64,000 nucleotides of DNA, taken from contig NZ_JAGGQB010000002.1 of NCBI RefSeq assembly GCF_018613535.1, forward strand, positions 1 through 64,000, given 5' to 3'. The DNA comes from Bacillus sp. ISL-51. GTDB lineage: Bacteria > Bacillota > Bacilli > Bacillales > Bacillaceae. How positions within the stretch are numbered: the stretch's first letter is position 1; every line of letters starts with the position of its first letter. Shown piece by piece: positions 19,933 through 28,800 of this stretch. The position numbers and the translations under genes are program-made. The notes under the pieces were generated by a model. It had not been told where the DNA came from. It did not search any database and saw only the letters and a program-made list of their open reading frames with translations.

Positions 19933-21130
19933 ACCCTTTATGAACTTGGTATTCATATACGTCTTTTTTCTCTGACTGGCGGGCAAAGGCTGAGAGCACG
20001 AGTCCGAGCGCCGTCATCAGGGCGCCGCCTGCAAACAGCCATGAGTAAGATCCTGTTCCGCTCAGAATCAATCCCCCGATCCACGCGCCGAGAGCGTTGG
20101 CAAGGTTGAATGCGGAAACGCTCACCGCTGCTGCAATGGTTGTGCCGCTTTCAGATGAAGAAATGACCTTTGTCTGTAAAAGCGGCGGCGTGCCGAATGC
20201 GCATGCGCCGAATAAAAATGTCGCTGACACGGCTGCGGCAGGAAAGACGGCGACATACGGGAAGATCGCCAATACGCCGATTAAGCCGATCATGACGCCG
20301 ATCATCGTGCGCGTAAGCAGGTGGAGCGGCACTTTTCCCGCAAAGAAATTACCTGCCACGCCGCCCAGACCGTAAGCAAAGAGAGCGCCCGTGATGCCGA
20401 CTGTGCCGAATCCGGCTGAGTTTCTGAGAATCGGTTCAATGAACGTGTAAGCAATAAACACGCCGGAATACCCCAAAATGGTGATGGCAAAGGAATAGAT
20501 CACTTGCTTATGCTTAAAAACACTCCATTCATTCATCAGCACCGGAATCACTTTCGGTTTTCGATTCGGAACGGTCATCATCAGGCCGATAAATCCGATG
20601 ATACCCAGAACAGTAATAATGGAAAAGACAGCTCTCCAGTTAAGCGCATCCCCTAAGTAGGAGCCGAACGGAACGCCGAGCATCAGCGCTACGGTTAAAC
20701 CGCCGTTCATGGAAGCCGCTGCCGCCGCGCGTTTTTCAGGCGGCACCATCTCGCTTGCAAATACCATGGCAATCGCAAAAAATGCCCCGTGAATTGAAGC
20801 GGATAAAACTCTGGAAATCGCTAAAACAGCAAAGTTAGGCGCGAAAACACTCATCAGATTCGCAAGGACGAAGATGCCCATCAATCCGAGGAGCACCGGT
20901 TTTCTAGGCAGTTTGACTGCAAAAATCGTTACGATCGGGCCTGTCAGGCAGACGCTTGCCGCATAGGCTGTGACAAGCATGCCCGCTGAAGATACATGTA
21001 TATGAAAGTCATCGGCAATCGACGTCAGAATACCCATGACAGCATATTCCGTATACCCGATGGAAAAGGTGCAAATCATTAACACAAAGATGATCAATTT
21101 AACAGATGGCTGCTTCTTTTTGATATTCAA
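19931..21130 (-). CDS. yfhI: YfhI, MFS efflux transporter
   Basis: This 399-residue major facilitator has 12 predicted helices and the drug:H+ antiporter-1 pattern (GPIVTIFAVKLPRKPVLLG in loop 2-3). It is similar to AraJ/YdhP-type sugar or drug exporters. The substrate is unknown. It is monocistronic, with the upstream region shared with nothing. Confidence 0.88.
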   Translation of the reverse strand: MNIKKKQPSVKLIIFVLMICTFSIGYTEYAVMGILTSIADDFHIHVSSAGMLVTAYAASVCLTGPIVTIFAVKLPRKPVLLGLMGIFVLANLMSVFAPNFAVLAISRVLSASIHGAFFAIAMVFASEMVPPEKRAAAAASMNGGLTVALMLGVPFGSYLGDALNWRAVFSIITVLGIIGFIGLMMTVPNRKPKVIPVLMNEWSVFKHKQVIYSFAITILGYSGVFIAYTFIEPILRNSAGFGTVGITGALFAYGLGGVAGNFFAGKVPLHLLTRTMIGVMIGLIGVLAIFPYVAVFPAAAVSATFLFGACAFGTPPLLQTKVISSSESGTTIAAAVSVSAFNLANALGAWIGGLILSGTGSYSWLFAGGALMTALGLVLSAFARQSEKKDVYEYQVHKG

Positions 21131-21263
21131 CGCAAATCGCCTCCTTTTTGATAAAAAACAACGAATTCCATCTTAAAAGATATTTAAAGTGAATTCAATT
21201 ATTTTTTACTAAAAACTGAAACGAATGTGCTGAATAGAAAAAGAGGCCGAGCGGCCCCTTATG

Positions 21264-21578
21264 TTATCTTTTTTCTTGTAAAACGGAAATCGGCAGCGCC
21301 TCTTCTTGTTCCGGCGAAGAAGTTCTGTATCCCCAAGCAAAAACACCGTTTAGATATTCGATATGGAATGCGGCATCCGAGCCGTCTATATGATAAACCG
21401 TGCCGGGAATGAAATCTTCCGGGTTCAGCATGTAGGCTTTTGCCATCGTGATTTTCCGTTCAAGCACCGCCAGCTCGTTTACAATGCCCATCTGTTCTGC
21501 TTTTCTTGCTTGTTCAGTCAGTCCTGCGATTTCTGTTTGTAATTCATGAGGCGTCATATGGCTGTATCGTTTTTCCAT
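21264..21578 (-). CDS. yfhH: YfhH, DUF1811 protein
   Basis: This 104-residue soluble protein has a helical N-terminal half (RYSHMTPHELQTEIAGLTEQ) and a small SH3-like beta C-terminal half with IDGSDAAFHIEYLNGVFAWGY. It lies 6 bp downstream of recX on the same strand, so it is in an operon with it. The function is unknown. Confidence 0.87.
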   Translation of the reverse strand: MEKRYSHMTPHELQTEIAGLTEQARKAEQMGIVNELAVLERKITMAKAYMLNPEDFIPGTVYHIDGSDAAFHIEYLNGVFAWGYRTSSPEQEEALPISVLQEKR

Positions 21579-21584
21579 GTAGGC

Positions 21585-22376
21585 TTACTCCTCTTCCTGC
21601 AAAAATTGGTCAATGTTATCAAGCGAAAATCCTTTTCTGAATAAGTATTGCTTTACCTTCATTCGGCTTTCATAAGAACCGTCGTAACGATATTTACGAA
21701 TCGCTTTTTCGGCATGCGCCTTTAAGGCTTCCATTTCGGCTTCGTCATCATTTTCGTATTCGGTCTGCTCCAGAGCTGCATTGATGACGTCGAAGGAAAA
21801 GCCCTTTCGCTGCAGCTGCATTTGCGCCCGCTGTTTTATCTCTTTCGTTGACAGCTTTTTATCTTTTTTCAGTACTTTCCCAATATGTTTGAGCGCTTCT
21901 TGAATCTGTTCATCGACTGTGAATTCTCCGAGCGTCTCCTTAATGGTATCGTCGTCTATCCCCTTCGTTTTCAGCTCGCGGAACAGAACGTCAGGCCCTT
22001 TGCCGTTTGTTTTTTTGTGGGTGCTCGCATAAGCCGCAGCGAACTCTTTGTCATTTAAATAGCTGTAATCGTACAGCTTGCGGATGACTTCGGTAATCAC
22101 CGTGTCCGGTGTTTCTTTTTTCTTTAAATGGTCTCTCACTTCTTTTTCTGAGCGCATCCTGTACGATAAAAATTCAACGGCTCGGTTAAAGGCTTTTTTC
22201 ATATCATCGCCGTGCTGGATTTCAAGGATGTCTAGCTCGTCCACTTCTTTTCCTTTTTTCAGATCAAAGCGGACGAGCACATCCGCGTCAACGCTGAATG
22301 CATATTTCTCATCGAGAAAGATGTTAAAGCGTTCGGTATTTTTCTTTTGCGTCGATATTTTCGTAATAAACGGCAT
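21585..22376 (-). CDS. recX: RecX, RecA modulator
   Basis: This 263-residue protein is a tandem three-helix repeat regulator that binds RecA filaments. The preferred start ATG 22376 (MPFITKIST) has GGAAAGGAG upstream and gives the B. subtilis length. An in-frame extension of 56 codons upstream is unlikely. RecX repeats are visible from about residue 70 to the end (FLSYRMRSEKEVRDHLKKK and YDYSYLNDKEFAAAY). It is divergent from yfhF. Confidence 0.92.
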   Translation of the reverse strand: MPFITKISTQKKNTERFNIFLDEKYAFSVDADVLVRFDLKKGKEVDELDILEIQHGDDMKKAFNRAVEFLSYRMRSEKEVRDHLKKKETPDTVITEVIRKLYDYSYLNDKEFAAAYASTHKKTNGKGPDVLFRELKTKGIDDDTIKETLGEFTVDEQIQEALKHIGKVLKKDKKLSTKEIKQRAQMQLQRKGFSFDVINAALEQTEYENDDEAEMEALKAHAEKAIRKYRYDGSYESRMKVKQYLFRKGFSLDNIDQFLQEEE

Positions 22377-22466
22377 CCCGGTCTCCTTTCCCGCCAAGTG
22401 TTCTGGCGTTTTTCTTTTATTGAAATGAGGTAAAGTATATCTATACATGTGTAAGGAGAGATGGAT

Positions 22467-23366
22467 ATGAATATCGCGATGACAGGCGGCACCGGTTTTC
22501 TCGGCCGGCATCTGACAGATGTGTTTATCCGGCAGGGACATCATGTCTTTATTTTATCAAGAAAACAGAAAGAAACCGAACAAAAAAATGTGACATATGT
22601 TCAATGGCTGGCTGTGGGTGCCGCACCTGAGCGAGAGCTTCCCCCTATTGATGTATGGGTGAACCTTGCCGGAAAATCCATCTTTGACCGTTGGACGGAC
22701 AATACGAAAGAACAAATTATCTCGAGCCGTGTTGAAGCGACAAGGGAAGTCAGACGGCTCATTCAGCATCAGCCGGAAAAACTGCAGGCGCTGATTCAGG
22801 CGAGCGCGGTCGGCATCTACGGCACCAGCAGGGACAAAACGTTCACTGAGCAATCTCCAACGTCTGATGAAGACTTTCTCAGCCATACGGCTCATATGTG
22901 GGAGCGGGAAGGCCAGAAAATAGAGGCGCTCGGCATCAGGACGGTGTATGCCAGATTCGGCGTGATGCTCGGTGAAAAAGGGGCTCTTCCGCTGATGGTT
23001 CTTCCTTATAAGCTTTTTGCAGGAGGCACGATCGGCTCAGGACGCCAATGGCTATCATGGATTCATGTGAAGGATGCGGCTCAACTCATCTCCTATGCGG
23101 CGGAGCATGGCGAGATCTCCGGACCGATGAATGTTACGTCACCCAATCCCGTTGAAATGAAACAGTTCGGGCAAATGATTGCAAGCATTTTGCACCGCCC
23201 TCACTGGATTCTCGTTCCTGAATTCTTTTTGACCAAGGCATTGGGTGACATGAGCCTGCTGATCGTAAAAGGACAGCGTGCGCTTCCTGAACAGGCGATG
23301 ACGGCCGGTTTTCGATTTACGTATGCAGAGCTTGATTTCGCCTTAAAGGAGCTCTTATCTGCATAA
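22467..23366 (+). CDS. yfhF: YfhF, SDR-family epimerase (SDR39U1)
   Basis: This protein of about 299 residues is an extended short-chain dehydrogenase. It starts MNIAMTGGTGFLGRH, carrying the GGxGFLG dinucleotide motif at 7-13. The C-terminal DUF1731-type segment (ALPEQAMTAGFRFTYAELDFAL) is typical of the family. ATG 22467 is preferred over ATG 22461, which touches AAGGAGAG. Homologues act in cell division or plastid biology (SulA/GC1-like). The biochemical role is unknown. Confidence 0.9.
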   Translation: MNIAMTGGTGFLGRHLTDVFIRQGHHVFILSRKQKETEQKNVTYVQWLAVGAAPERELPPIDVWVNLAGKSIFDRWTDNTKEQIISSRVEATREVRRLIQHQPEKLQALIQASAVGIYGTSRDKTFTEQSPTSDEDFLSHTAHMWEREGQKIEALGIRTVYARFGVMLGEKGALPLMVLPYKLFAGGTIGSGRQWLSWIHVKDAAQLISYAAEHGEISGPMNVTSPNPVEMKQFGQMIASILHRPHWILVPEFFLTKALGDMSLLIVKGQRALPEQAMTAGFRFTYAELDFALKELLSA

Positions 23367-23421
23367 AAACGGTAATAAAAGCCAATCCTAATGGTATTCT
23401 GTTTGAAGGAGGTCTTCTTTT

Positions 23422-23532
23422 ATGGAAAAGAAGCGCGAAAAACATCAGCAGGGAGCCAATCTGAAAAAAATGCAGGAAGTTCTTTATTCGGGTGAATTCA
23501 AAAAGGCGGAAAGAGCAGCCAAGCGGAAGTAA
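23422..23532 (+). CDS. yfhE: YfhE, very small basic protein
   Basis: This 36-residue lysine-rich peptide (MEKKREKHQQGANLKKMQEV, ending AAKRK) matches the YfhE family by pattern and position. AAGGAGG (23406-23412) precedes the ATG. It is short but has a strong ribosome-binding site. The function is unknown. It lies between yfhF and yfhD on the same strand. Confidence 0.75.
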   Translation: MEKKREKHQQGANLKKMQEVLYSGEFKKAERAAKRK

Positions 23533-23554
23533 GCTGCATAAACATCCGGATATG

Positions 23555-23571
23555 ACAAATACTATATTTGT
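23555..23571 (+). promoter_or_regulatory. Perfect palindrome upstream of yfhD
   Basis: ACAAATA-CTA-TATTTGT is a perfect 7-3-7 inverted repeat located 30 bp before yfhD. It has no T-run typical of a terminator, so it may be an operator or a hairpin in the leader. The binding protein is unknown. Confidence 0.4.
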
Positions 23572-23600
23572 TTGATATCACTTTTTAGGGGGCATTTGAT

Positions 23601-23792
23601 ATGGGCAGAAATCATACTCACAAAAACCGTGATAAAAACAAACAAAAGCTTCCTCAAGTTCCTGACGCTCTGAAACGCGAGACTGACGGCACGTATGAGG
23701 AATATTCAAGCGAGCTTGCTGATTCCGCCGACCGCGAAGCGCAGGCGAGAATGAAAGCCGCTGACAACAGAGCCAAAAGCAAAACACGCTAA
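23601..23792 (+). CDS. yfhD: YfhD, small hydrophilic protein
   Basis: This 63-residue protein is rich in Lys, Arg, Asp and Ala (MGRNHTHKNRDKNKQKLPQ), matching the YfhD family of Bacillus. It is probably disordered. The function is unknown. TAGGGGGC precedes the start. It ends 5 bp before a bidirectional terminator. Confidence 0.83.
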   Translation: MGRNHTHKNRDKNKQKLPQVPDALKRETDGTYEEYSSELADSADREAQARMKAADNRAKSKTR

Positions 23793-23796
23793 TGAC

Positions 23797-23830
23797 AAAA
23801 TCCCCGCCTCAACAAGAGCGGGGATTTTTT
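23797..23830. terminator. Bidirectional terminator, yfhD / yfhC
   Basis: AAAATCCCCGC (23797-23807) and GCGGGGATTTTTT (23818-23830) form a strong stem between convergent genes. Confidence 0.9.
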
Positions 23831-24414
23831 TACATCTCTGTGAACAGACGGCTTGCAGGTGTCCGTTCTTTTGCCTTAGGCTGTTCGTCGGGATAGCCGG
23901 TTTGGATGACGGCGGCAAAGCGTTCATTGTCCGCAAGGCCGAAGTCTTGATGGACTTGTTTGTCATAAAGAATCCTGCCGCTTTTCCATACCATTCCGAT
24001 GCCGTTTTCGCAGGCGAGCAGCTGAAGGTTTTGAATCATGCCGCTTACTGCCGCGAAATCATCGTTTCTTGTAAATTCGTTTTCATCTTCCTTTAAAACG
24101 ACCAGCAAAAATCCCGGAACGGAGGCGAGCGTTTTTCTCATGTTCTGTTCTTTTTCCTCGTTGAAATCATCCTTTATCTTTCTGAAAAATGAGACGTAGC
24201 TGTTTGCGAGCTTCGCTTTTCCCGCTTCACTTGCCACATAGATAAAACGCCACGGTTCAGTCAGTCTGTGGTTTGGCGCGTAGACTGCGGTTTCCAGCAT
24301 ATCTAATATGACATCAGAAGATACGGTTTCCGGTTTAAATGACCGGATGGATCTTCTGTTTCTGATGGTGTTTTTAAGACTTGAGTTTTGATGTAGCTGT
24401 TCGGTTTTCGGCAT
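23830..24414 (-). CDS. yfhC: YfhC, nitroreductase-family FMN oxidoreductase
   Basis: This 194-residue nitroreductase-fold protein has an N-terminal RRSIRSFKPETV phosphate-binding loop (FMN) and YAPNHRLTEPWRFIYV. It is probably a dimer reducing nitro or quinone compounds with NAD(P)H. A Fur box upstream predicts induction under iron limitation, so a ferric-chelate or flavin-reductase-like role is possible. Confidence 0.9.
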   Translation of the reverse strand: MPKTEQLHQNSSLKNTIRNRRSIRSFKPETVSSDVILDMLETAVYAPNHRLTEPWRFIYVASEAGKAKLANSYVSFFRKIKDDFNEEKEQNMRKTLASVPGFLLVVLKEDENEFTRNDDFAAVSGMIQNLQLLACENGIGMVWKSGRILYDKQVHQDFGLADNERFAAVIQTGYPDEQPKAKERTPASRLFTEM

Positions 24415-24437
24415 GCCGATTCACCTTCCTATTCAAT

Positions 24438-24452
24438 TGAAAATGATTATCA
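24438..24452 (-). promoter_or_regulatory. Fur box upstream of yfhC
   Basis: TGAAAATGATTATCA matches the 7-1-7 Fur operator (TGATAATNATTATCA) at 14 of 15 positions, 24 bp upstream of the yfhC start. yfhC belongs to the Fur regulon in B. subtilis. Confidence 0.8.
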
Positions 24453-24490
24453 TTTATAATATAACGGAAAGCACGGCTTTTTGTAAACCT

Positions 24491-25375
24491 TTACGGCAGC
24501 TGAAGATCGATTGATTCGGCATAAACCGCCGTTCCCGTCATCCTAATTTTGATCTTTCCGTTTTCTTCGCCTATATTAATCTCCACTTTTCCGTCTTTGC
24601 CAATTTCTTGGCCCTGTTCGATCGTCAGCGTCCCGGCATCCGAACCTCCGTATTTTCTCATATATGCCCCCATGACACCCGATGCCGTTCCCGTAACCGG
24701 GTCTTCCGTCGTACCGGAAAAAGGGGAAGAAAAATGGCGCCCGTGCAGATCACTCTCCGGATGAACCGTTTCAATTGAAAACGGATGAACGCTTGCTTTC
24801 GGAAGGTCTTGCAGAATATCCGGAAATTGCTTGTTGTCCGGCACCATGTTTTGTGAGGCTTCAAGTGTTTTTATCGGAACGATCAGCGTCCAAATACCCG
24901 TTGAGCCATAGACAATCGGAAGCTGATCATGAAAGTCCGCAGCCGTGATACCGAGTGAAGCCGCCAGTTTTTCTTTGTCCCCTGTAAACGGAAGAAATTG
25001 CGGAGAAGCCTGTTCGAGTGTGATATACACCCGCCCGTCACGTTCAGAAGCTTCCACGGGAAGAATGCCCGCTTTCGTTTCGATAGTGTACCTTTGATTA
25101 GCCTGAAGCCCTCCCTTTTCAATTAATGCATAGAGAGAAGCTACGGTAGCATGGCCGCATAAATTCATTTCGTGGCCGGGCGTAAAGTAGCGGATTTTCA
25201 AATCGGCTGCCGCGCTTTTGCAGAGAAACGAGGTTTCATTGTATCCGGCCTTATGGGCAATCCGCTGCATGTCCTCTTCTGAATAACCGTCTCCGTCTAA
25301 GACAACTCCCGCCGGATTTCCCATCTTAGGTACATCGGTAAACGCTTCATATTGTAATACGGTTGCTTGCTTCAT
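24491..25375 (-). CDS. yfhB: YfhB, PhzF-family isomerase-like protein
   Basis: This 294-residue protein has the two-domain PhzF/diaminopimelate-epimerase-like fold. The catalytic acid equivalent to PhzF E45 is E47 in AGYNETSF. Conserved GHATVASLYAL and DPVTGTASGVMGAY segments are present. No phenazine genes are nearby. The substrate is unknown. Confidence 0.9.
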   Translation of the reverse strand: MKQATVLQYEAFTDVPKMGNPAGVVLDGDGYSEEDMQRIAHKAGYNETSFLCKSAAADLKIRYFTPGHEMNLCGHATVASLYALIEKGGLQANQRYTIETKAGILPVEASERDGRVYITLEQASPQFLPFTGDKEKLAASLGITAADFHDQLPIVYGSTGIWTLIVPIKTLEASQNMVPDNKQFPDILQDLPKASVHPFSIETVHPESDLHGRHFSSPFSGTTEDPVTGTASGVMGAYMRKYGGSDAGTLTIEQGQEIGKDGKVEINIGEENGKIKIRMTGTAVYAESIDLQLP

Positions 25376-25455
25376 ACATCAGCCTTCCTTTCTCCTTATC
25401 GTCACTTTATTCAGTATAACAAAACGAAATTAGAATTTTTAGCTAACTCAATAAC

Positions 25456-25487
25456 AAAAAAGACGCCTTTTTAACGGCGTCTTTTTG
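25456..25487 (-). terminator. mprF terminator
   Basis: AGACGCC (25461-25467) pairs with GGCGTCT (25476-25482) within flanking A and T runs. The mprF stop codon (25471-25473) lies in the loop. Confidence 0.8.
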
Positions 25488-28056
25488 CTTTATTTTTTCC
25501 GATGAGACGGGTGACGAGAATCATTGTGATGGATAGTGATCTGTTTTTGCGGTACGCCAAGTATTTTCCCCGCCACTCCGGTTTATATTTTTCTTTAAAT
25601 GCCCTCAGCCCGCTGAAGCTGTACATGTACCGGACATTGTTAAATATCACCGCTGCAATTCTTTCTGACCAGAAGGACGTAAAGGCCGTTCCTACGTTTG
25701 ATAAGGGCGCCATGCCCATATTGAAGATGGTATAGCCTTTTTCCTGCGCCCAAAGGAACAGGCGGATAAAAAGCGCGTCCATGATGCCGCCAGGGGCGTG
25801 TTTCCGATAGCGCATAAGGTCGACTGATATCTCGCCTTCCTGATACATCGGCATAAGATTGGCGAATGCGATGATCTCCCCTTCAGCATCTTTCATATAT
25901 GCAATCGGGGCCTGTTCCAAATAGTCCCGGTCAAAAAAGCCGAGTGAGAAGCCCTTCTCGTTTTTCCGCCCGAGCCATTCATCTGAAATGTCTTTCAGCT
26001 TGGCGATAAACTCGGAGGAAAACGGCGGATCGTCCACATGGAACGTATAGCCTTCTCGATCATATTTGTTGTTAATCGCCCTCAGCCCCGCCTTTTTCTT
26101 TCCTGACAGGGTAAAGGCATCCATATCGACAAGGGCCTCTTCTCCAAGCTTGAAGAAGTTATAGCCGAAATCGTGGTACAGCCCCATATCTTCCCGCTCG
26201 ATCTGATAAAACATGACAGTCAGGCCTTGCTTATGGGCCTCGTTCAAAAATTCTTCGATGACAAGCGGAAAGGATTCTTTTTGTCCTGACGGATCACCGA
26301 GCACCACAAGCCTTCTGGAAATTTGCCCGAACTGTAAAAGCGCTTTGCCGTCGCTTGAGAAATAAAACCGCTTATCTCCTAAGAAACCAAGATGGCTGAG
26401 CGCATTTCCGCCTTCCTCCGCCAGAAATGACTTCAACCGCTCGGGATTCGCTTCTTCGCCGATCGGCTTCGATCTTTTATGATAAACCATCGTAAATATG
26501 AAGAAAAACAGCGGCACAATGACAACGGCCGTAATGGTCGCATATGTAATGTGCGAATTGTTATGGACGAAGTAATCATGGCGCAGCAGCCGGTTCATTC
26601 TATCCCAGATAAAACTCGCGATGATGTTGTAGTTAAACAGCGCGACGATAAACAGAGCGGCCGCAAATACCATCTGGCCGAGCGTATAGGATGCCTGCTC
26701 CCTGATAAACTGCTTTTTCAGCAGTACAAGCAAGACGATGACGACCGGCAAAATAAAGATGGCGCTGATATTCATTCCTTTTAAGAAACTGAAAACAAAT
26801 CCGCCGACAAGCGCAGTAACCGCCATTGAATAAGAGCGTTTCGTCCGTTTGTACAATTCAATCGGCAGGATCAAAAGGATCAATGCCGCGCTTAAGGACA
26901 AGCCGTTAAATGCAAGCAGAGCCGGACGCGGAATGTGGGGAATGACTGTCTCCCTGTCGATCGGCAATGCGACAGAAGCAAGCACCACAAGCCCTGATAC
27001 GAACACGATCAGCGATAACGAGCCGTAAAGCACTCTGATTAAAATCGCGCGCTGAAACACTAACAGCACGTTTGTCGTTTCAACAGCCGGAGCCATGCGC
27101 GGATTCGTTTCAAGCCGCTTCAGCGTATTTTCCGTCAAGTCACCGGCCGCGAAGAACAGCCCGAACACAAACGGAATAAACGAATACACGATACGGTAAA
27201 TGACGATGGATGTCACCACCGCCTCCTGCGGGTAGCCCATGTTTTGCATTCCGAGCAGAAACAGCAAATCAAACGAGCCCAATCCCCCCGGCACAAGGCT
27301 GATGATTCCGCCGATGGCGGCGATAGCAAATACACCGAACACATGGCGGACATCAGCCTGGATACCCATAACAAGCAGCGAGTAATACATCACGACAGCG
27401 GCCGCAAGCCATTCGGCAAACGAAGCGCCGATGTAAGAAAAAACCGGATGCTTCGGCTTTGCTTCAGCATCTTCTCCCGCCGCTTTTTTATTGTTGATAA
27501 TTGCGGCAATCAAGGCGGCCGGCACAATAAGCGCCACCCCGGCTACGACGATCCACATCCACGGCTTTTCTCCGGTGATTTCTTCTACCGGCAGCACTCT
27601 TGCGAGGGTCAGGATGCTGAAGACGGACAGGCCGAGGAGCGCTGATGACGTGAGCCAAGCGATGCCTGCAACCAAACCTTTTACATCCTTCGTGTGCTCC
27701 TTATAAAGCATCGTCCGTAATCCGACACCCGCCAGACCGCCGAACCCAAGCACATTGTTAAAGGAATTGGCGATAAAAGAAACCCTGAACACTTTCCAGT
27801 TCGGTATGTCGAGGCGCAGCGTTCGTTTCAGCACAAAATCATAAAAGGACATCGCACTGACCGCAAGCAGGCCGAGCACAACGAGAATAAACAGATCATA
27901 CCGCTCGATGCCGTTAATGATGTAAAGCGTTCGCTTAAAGGAAAGGTCCGTCAATTCCTTCTTTGATTGATAAATGACTAAAAGCAGAACTGCAATAGGA
28001 AATAATACTTTTAATATCGATAAGGCATTTTTTTTAGTCAGCAATGTTCTCTCCAA
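25471..28056 (-). CDS. mprF: MprF, phosphatidylglycerol lysyltransferase and flippase
   Basis: This 861-residue bifunctional protein adds lysine from Lys-tRNA to phosphatidylglycerol and flips the product, reducing binding of cationic peptides and daptomycin. The N-terminal flippase region has about 14 membrane helices (residues 10-510). The C-terminal GNAT-like DUF2156 synthase domain (about 530-850) carries VLGDPSGQKESFPLVIEEF and SVDLMRYRKHAPGGIMDALF. Length is normal. It is divergent from the MarR gene. Confidence 0.95.
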   Translation of the reverse strand: MERTLLTKKNALSILKVLFPIAVLLLVIYQSKKELTDLSFKRTLYIINGIERYDLFILVVLGLLAVSAMSFYDFVLKRTLRLDIPNWKVFRVSFIANSFNNVLGFGGLAGVGLRTMLYKEHTKDVKGLVAGIAWLTSSALLGLSVFSILTLARVLPVEEITGEKPWMWIVVAGVALIVPAALIAAIINNKKAAGEDAEAKPKHPVFSYIGASFAEWLAAAVVMYYSLLVMGIQADVRHVFGVFAIAAIGGIISLVPGGLGSFDLLFLLGMQNMGYPQEAVVTSIVIYRIVYSFIPFVFGLFFAAGDLTENTLKRLETNPRMAPAVETTNVLLVFQRAILIRVLYGSLSLIVFVSGLVVLASVALPIDRETVIPHIPRPALLAFNGLSLSAALILLILPIELYKRTKRSYSMAVTALVGGFVFSFLKGMNISAIFILPVVIVLLVLLKKQFIREQASYTLGQMVFAAALFIVALFNYNIIASFIWDRMNRLLRHDYFVHNNSHITYATITAVVIVPLFFFIFTMVYHKRSKPIGEEANPERLKSFLAEEGGNALSHLGFLGDKRFYFSSDGKALLQFGQISRRLVVLGDPSGQKESFPLVIEEFLNEAHKQGLTVMFYQIEREDMGLYHDFGYNFFKLGEEALVDMDAFTLSGKKKAGLRAINNKYDREGYTFHVDDPPFSSEFIAKLKDISDEWLGRKNEKGFSLGFFDRDYLEQAPIAYMKDAEGEIIAFANLMPMYQEGEISVDLMRYRKHAPGGIMDALFIRLFLWAQEKGYTIFNMGMAPLSNVGTAFTSFWSERIAAVIFNNVRYMYSFSGLRAFKEKYKPEWRGKYLAYRKNRSLSITMILVTRLIGKNKAKRRR

Positions 28057-28213
28057 TCATCATAAAATAGCTTTTTTATTATAATTCCCCCAATAATCTC
28101 CAACATATTATACACTACCACCTCCTATTCAAACAAAACTCATCTGTAACTTTCTTTCTCAGCTTAAAATCAGTAATATGATAAGAAGGAGCAAGTGATG
28201 AGGAAGTGAGACG

Positions 28214-28696
28214 ATGGAATATAATCTGCATGACACAACGGTTTTAGGCGGCGATATCTTTTCACCTGAGGAACGGGATATTTGGGTGCTTTATATGAAA
28301 GTGATGACATCCGCCGGACTCGGCGATGTTTCGGAATGGATGAAGCTTGATATGAGCATGCCGCAGATGAAGGTGCTGATGCTTTTGAACAATCACGGGA
28401 CGCTGAAGGTAAGTGAAATCGCAGAAAAAATGGGGGCTTCTCTTTCAAATACGACCGGGCTGCTAGACCGTTTGGAAAAGTCCGGGTTTATCAAACGCGC
28501 CCCCTCAGAGAAGGACCGCCGTTCAGTCGTCATTCAATTAACGGAAAATGCGAAAAATATTTTTCGCAGCCTTTATCAAAAAGGACATTTGAAATTAAAG
28601 CGTTCACTGGAAACACTGACTGCTGAAGAGAAACAAACGGTTAATCAGGGGCTTGCCATTTTGGCAAAAGCGCTTGAATCCTCCCAGCCAAAATAA
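28214..28696 (+). CDS. yfiV: MarR-family regulator (YfiV)
   Basis: This 160-residue winged-helix regulator has recognition helix SLSNTTGLLDRLEKSGFI and wing RAPSEKDRRSVVIQLTE (about 75-115). It lies 102 bp upstream of an MFS exporter on the same strand. Twin palindromes at that gene's promoter are probable operators, so it likely represses the exporter until a ligand binds. It matches the B. subtilis yfiV-yfiU pair. Confidence 0.87.
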   Translation: MEYNLHDTTVLGGDIFSPEERDIWVLYMKVMTSAGLGDVSEWMKLDMSMPQMKVLMLLNNHGTLKVSEIAEKMGASLSNTTGLLDRLEKSGFIKRAPSEKDRRSVVIQLTENAKNIFRSLYQKGHLKLKRSLETLTAEEKQTVNQGLAILAKALESSQPK

Positions 28697-28704
28697 ATAC
28701 TAAA

Positions 28705-28732
28705 GGTCTGCCGATGCCGGCAGGCTTTTTTT
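28705..28732 (+). terminator. yfiV terminator
   Basis: CTGCCG-ATGC-CGGCAG hairpin followed by GCTTTTTTTAT. It separates yfiV from the promoter of yfiU. Confidence 0.7.
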
Positions 28733-28734
28733 AT

Positions 28735-28779
28735 TTGACATTTAATTCATTCAAAATGAATAATATATTCAAAGTGAAT
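28735..28779 (+). promoter_or_regulatory. yfiU promoter with two MarR-type operators
   Basis: TTGACA (28735-28740), an 18-base spacer and AATAAT (28759-28764) form a promoter. Two 13-bp palindromes, ATTCA-AAA-TGAAT (28749-28761) and ATTCA-AAG-TGAAT (28767-28779), are centred 18 bp apart. The first covers the spacer and -10, the second the transcription start. YfiV is the likely ligand-responsive repressor. Confidence 0.7.
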
Positions 28780-28800
28780 TAAATAGAAAGGATGATCAAT

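Noticed and set aside
22078-22428. Plus-strand frame of 116 residues opposite recX
   Set aside because: It is a shadow of recX and its sequence is low-complexity Ser/Phe-rich.
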